This document shows, in pieces, positions 63,642-64,000 of a DNA stretch of 64,000 nt. The stretch is from Pseudomonas sp. UBA6562 (GTDB taxonomy: Bacteria > Pseudomonadota > Gammaproteobacteria > Pseudomonadales > Pseudomonadaceae). The translations under genes and the position numbers were made by a program. The notes beneath the pieces are model-generated. The model worked only from the letters and a program-made list of their open reading frames with translations, made no database searches and was not told the DNA's origin. The stretch covers positions 682,001 to 746,000 of the forward strand of contig NZ_DJJS01000006.1 of assembly GCF_002434265.1 (NCBI RefSeq), in the 5' to 3' direction. How positions within the stretch are numbered: position 1 is the first letter of the stretch; every line of letters begins with the position of its first letter.

Positions 63642-64000
63642 TTACAGGCCCGACATCTTCTGGATCGCCTGCTTGAGCTCGTCGTCCGAACAATCGGCGC
63701 AGGTACCGCGTGGCGGCATGGCGTTGAGGCCGGTGATGGCTTTGGCGAGGATGCCGTCGAGGCCGCCCTGGTGGTCGGCCCGTTCCTTCCAGGCGGCGGT
63801 GTCGCCGATCTTTGGCGCACCGAGCAGGCCAGGGCCGTGGCAGGCGTTGCAATGCTTGGCGATCACCTCATCGATGTTCTTCGCACCGCCCGCACTGCTG
63901 GCTGTCGCCGCCACGTCCATGCCTTTGCATTCCTGCCCCTGGACGCACACCTGGCCCACGGGCGCGAGGCGCTTGGCGAGGTCGTCGTTGGTCGCTGCCT
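63642..64000 (-). CDS. Cytochrome c5 family protein (partial)
   Basis: The C-terminal 118 residues are inside the window; the start is beyond the edge. The haem motif is CNACH in EVIAKHCNACHGPGLLGAPKIGD. The haem's Met ligand is in GLNAMPPRGTCADCSDDEL, and the two extra Cys (C-A-D-C) are typical of cytochrome c5. It carries electrons in the periplasm. The 63451-63641 gap that follows holds no gene. Confidence 0.9.
   Translation of the reverse strand, partial: AATNDDLAKRLAPVGQVCVQGQECKGMDVAATASSAGGAKNIDEVIAKHCNACHGPGLLGAPKIGDTAAWKERADHQGGLDGILAKAITGLNAMPPRGTCADCSDDELKQAIQKMSGL

Overview
The window is a GC-rich bacterial chromosome segment from a Pseudomonas, most likely of the P. putida group. 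The evidence is gene content and order: ubiI-like/ubiH/pepP/ygfB/zapA/6S RNA/5-FCL, then ubiD/acyltransferase/rho/trxA/ppx/ppk/hemB, then the D-lysine cluster amaA-amaB-LysR-hglS next to rep-xpt-acetyl-CoA hydrolase-cytochrome c5. All of these are familiar Pseudomonas neighbourhoods. The intergenic REP-type palindromes are also of the putida kind. I see no tRNA or rRNA genes, prophage or CRISPR array.

Layout. 1-4.7 kb holds the end of a MetI-like permease and three signalling genes: a GGDEF/EAL protein, a diguanylate cyclase and a receiver-HDOD protein. 4.8-7.8 kb is gabD-gabT (GABA breakdown) with a structured leader and an internal terminator. 7.9-9.4 kb is gcvT-gcvH without the usual gcvP. 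9.5-12.2 kb is a Fe(III) ABC transporter missing its ATPase. 12.4-18.9 kb is the ubiquinone/pepP operon on the minus strand, divergent from zapA and the 6S RNA. 19-24.3 kb has EVE, FliL-like, quinone reductase, ChaC, ferredoxin reductase and ubiD genes. 24.4-35.5 kb has the acyltransferase, rho, trxA, ppx and ppk tail to tail, hemB, DedA, elbB and a YaiI-family gene.

35.5-37.2 kb is a low-GC accessory patch with an orphan RHS-core protein and a decayed IS630-like fragment. 37.2-42.3 kb is a five-gene efflux operon (MarR, FUSC, DUF1656, HlyD, NodT), probably for aromatic acids. 42.4-48 kb has a Sel1 protein, a WYL-type regulator and an organosulfur-type ABC operon led by a TauD-family dioxygenase, with a 24-codon coupled ORF inside it. 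48-53.9 kb is rich in repeats (REP pairs and a 117-bp tandem repeat of the amaA 3' end) around the lysine genes. 54-64 kb has hglS, a MATE pump, a GGDEF/EAL protein with a degenerate GGDEF motif, rep, xpt, an acetyl-CoA hydrolase/transferase and a partial cytochrome c5.

How the genes work together. amaA, amaB and hglS are successive steps from L-pipecolate through aminoadipate to D-2-hydroxyglutarate. gabD/gabT convert GABA to succinate. ppx and ppk degrade and make polyphosphate. The ubi genes hydroxylate and decarboxylate ubiquinone precursors. No single new defence or secretion system stands out. The most unusual items are the 3'-end tandem repeats at amaA, the mutually exclusive hairpins in the gabD leader, the coupled micro-ORF before the tauC-like gene, the gcvP-less glycine cleavage locus and the orphan RHS gene.
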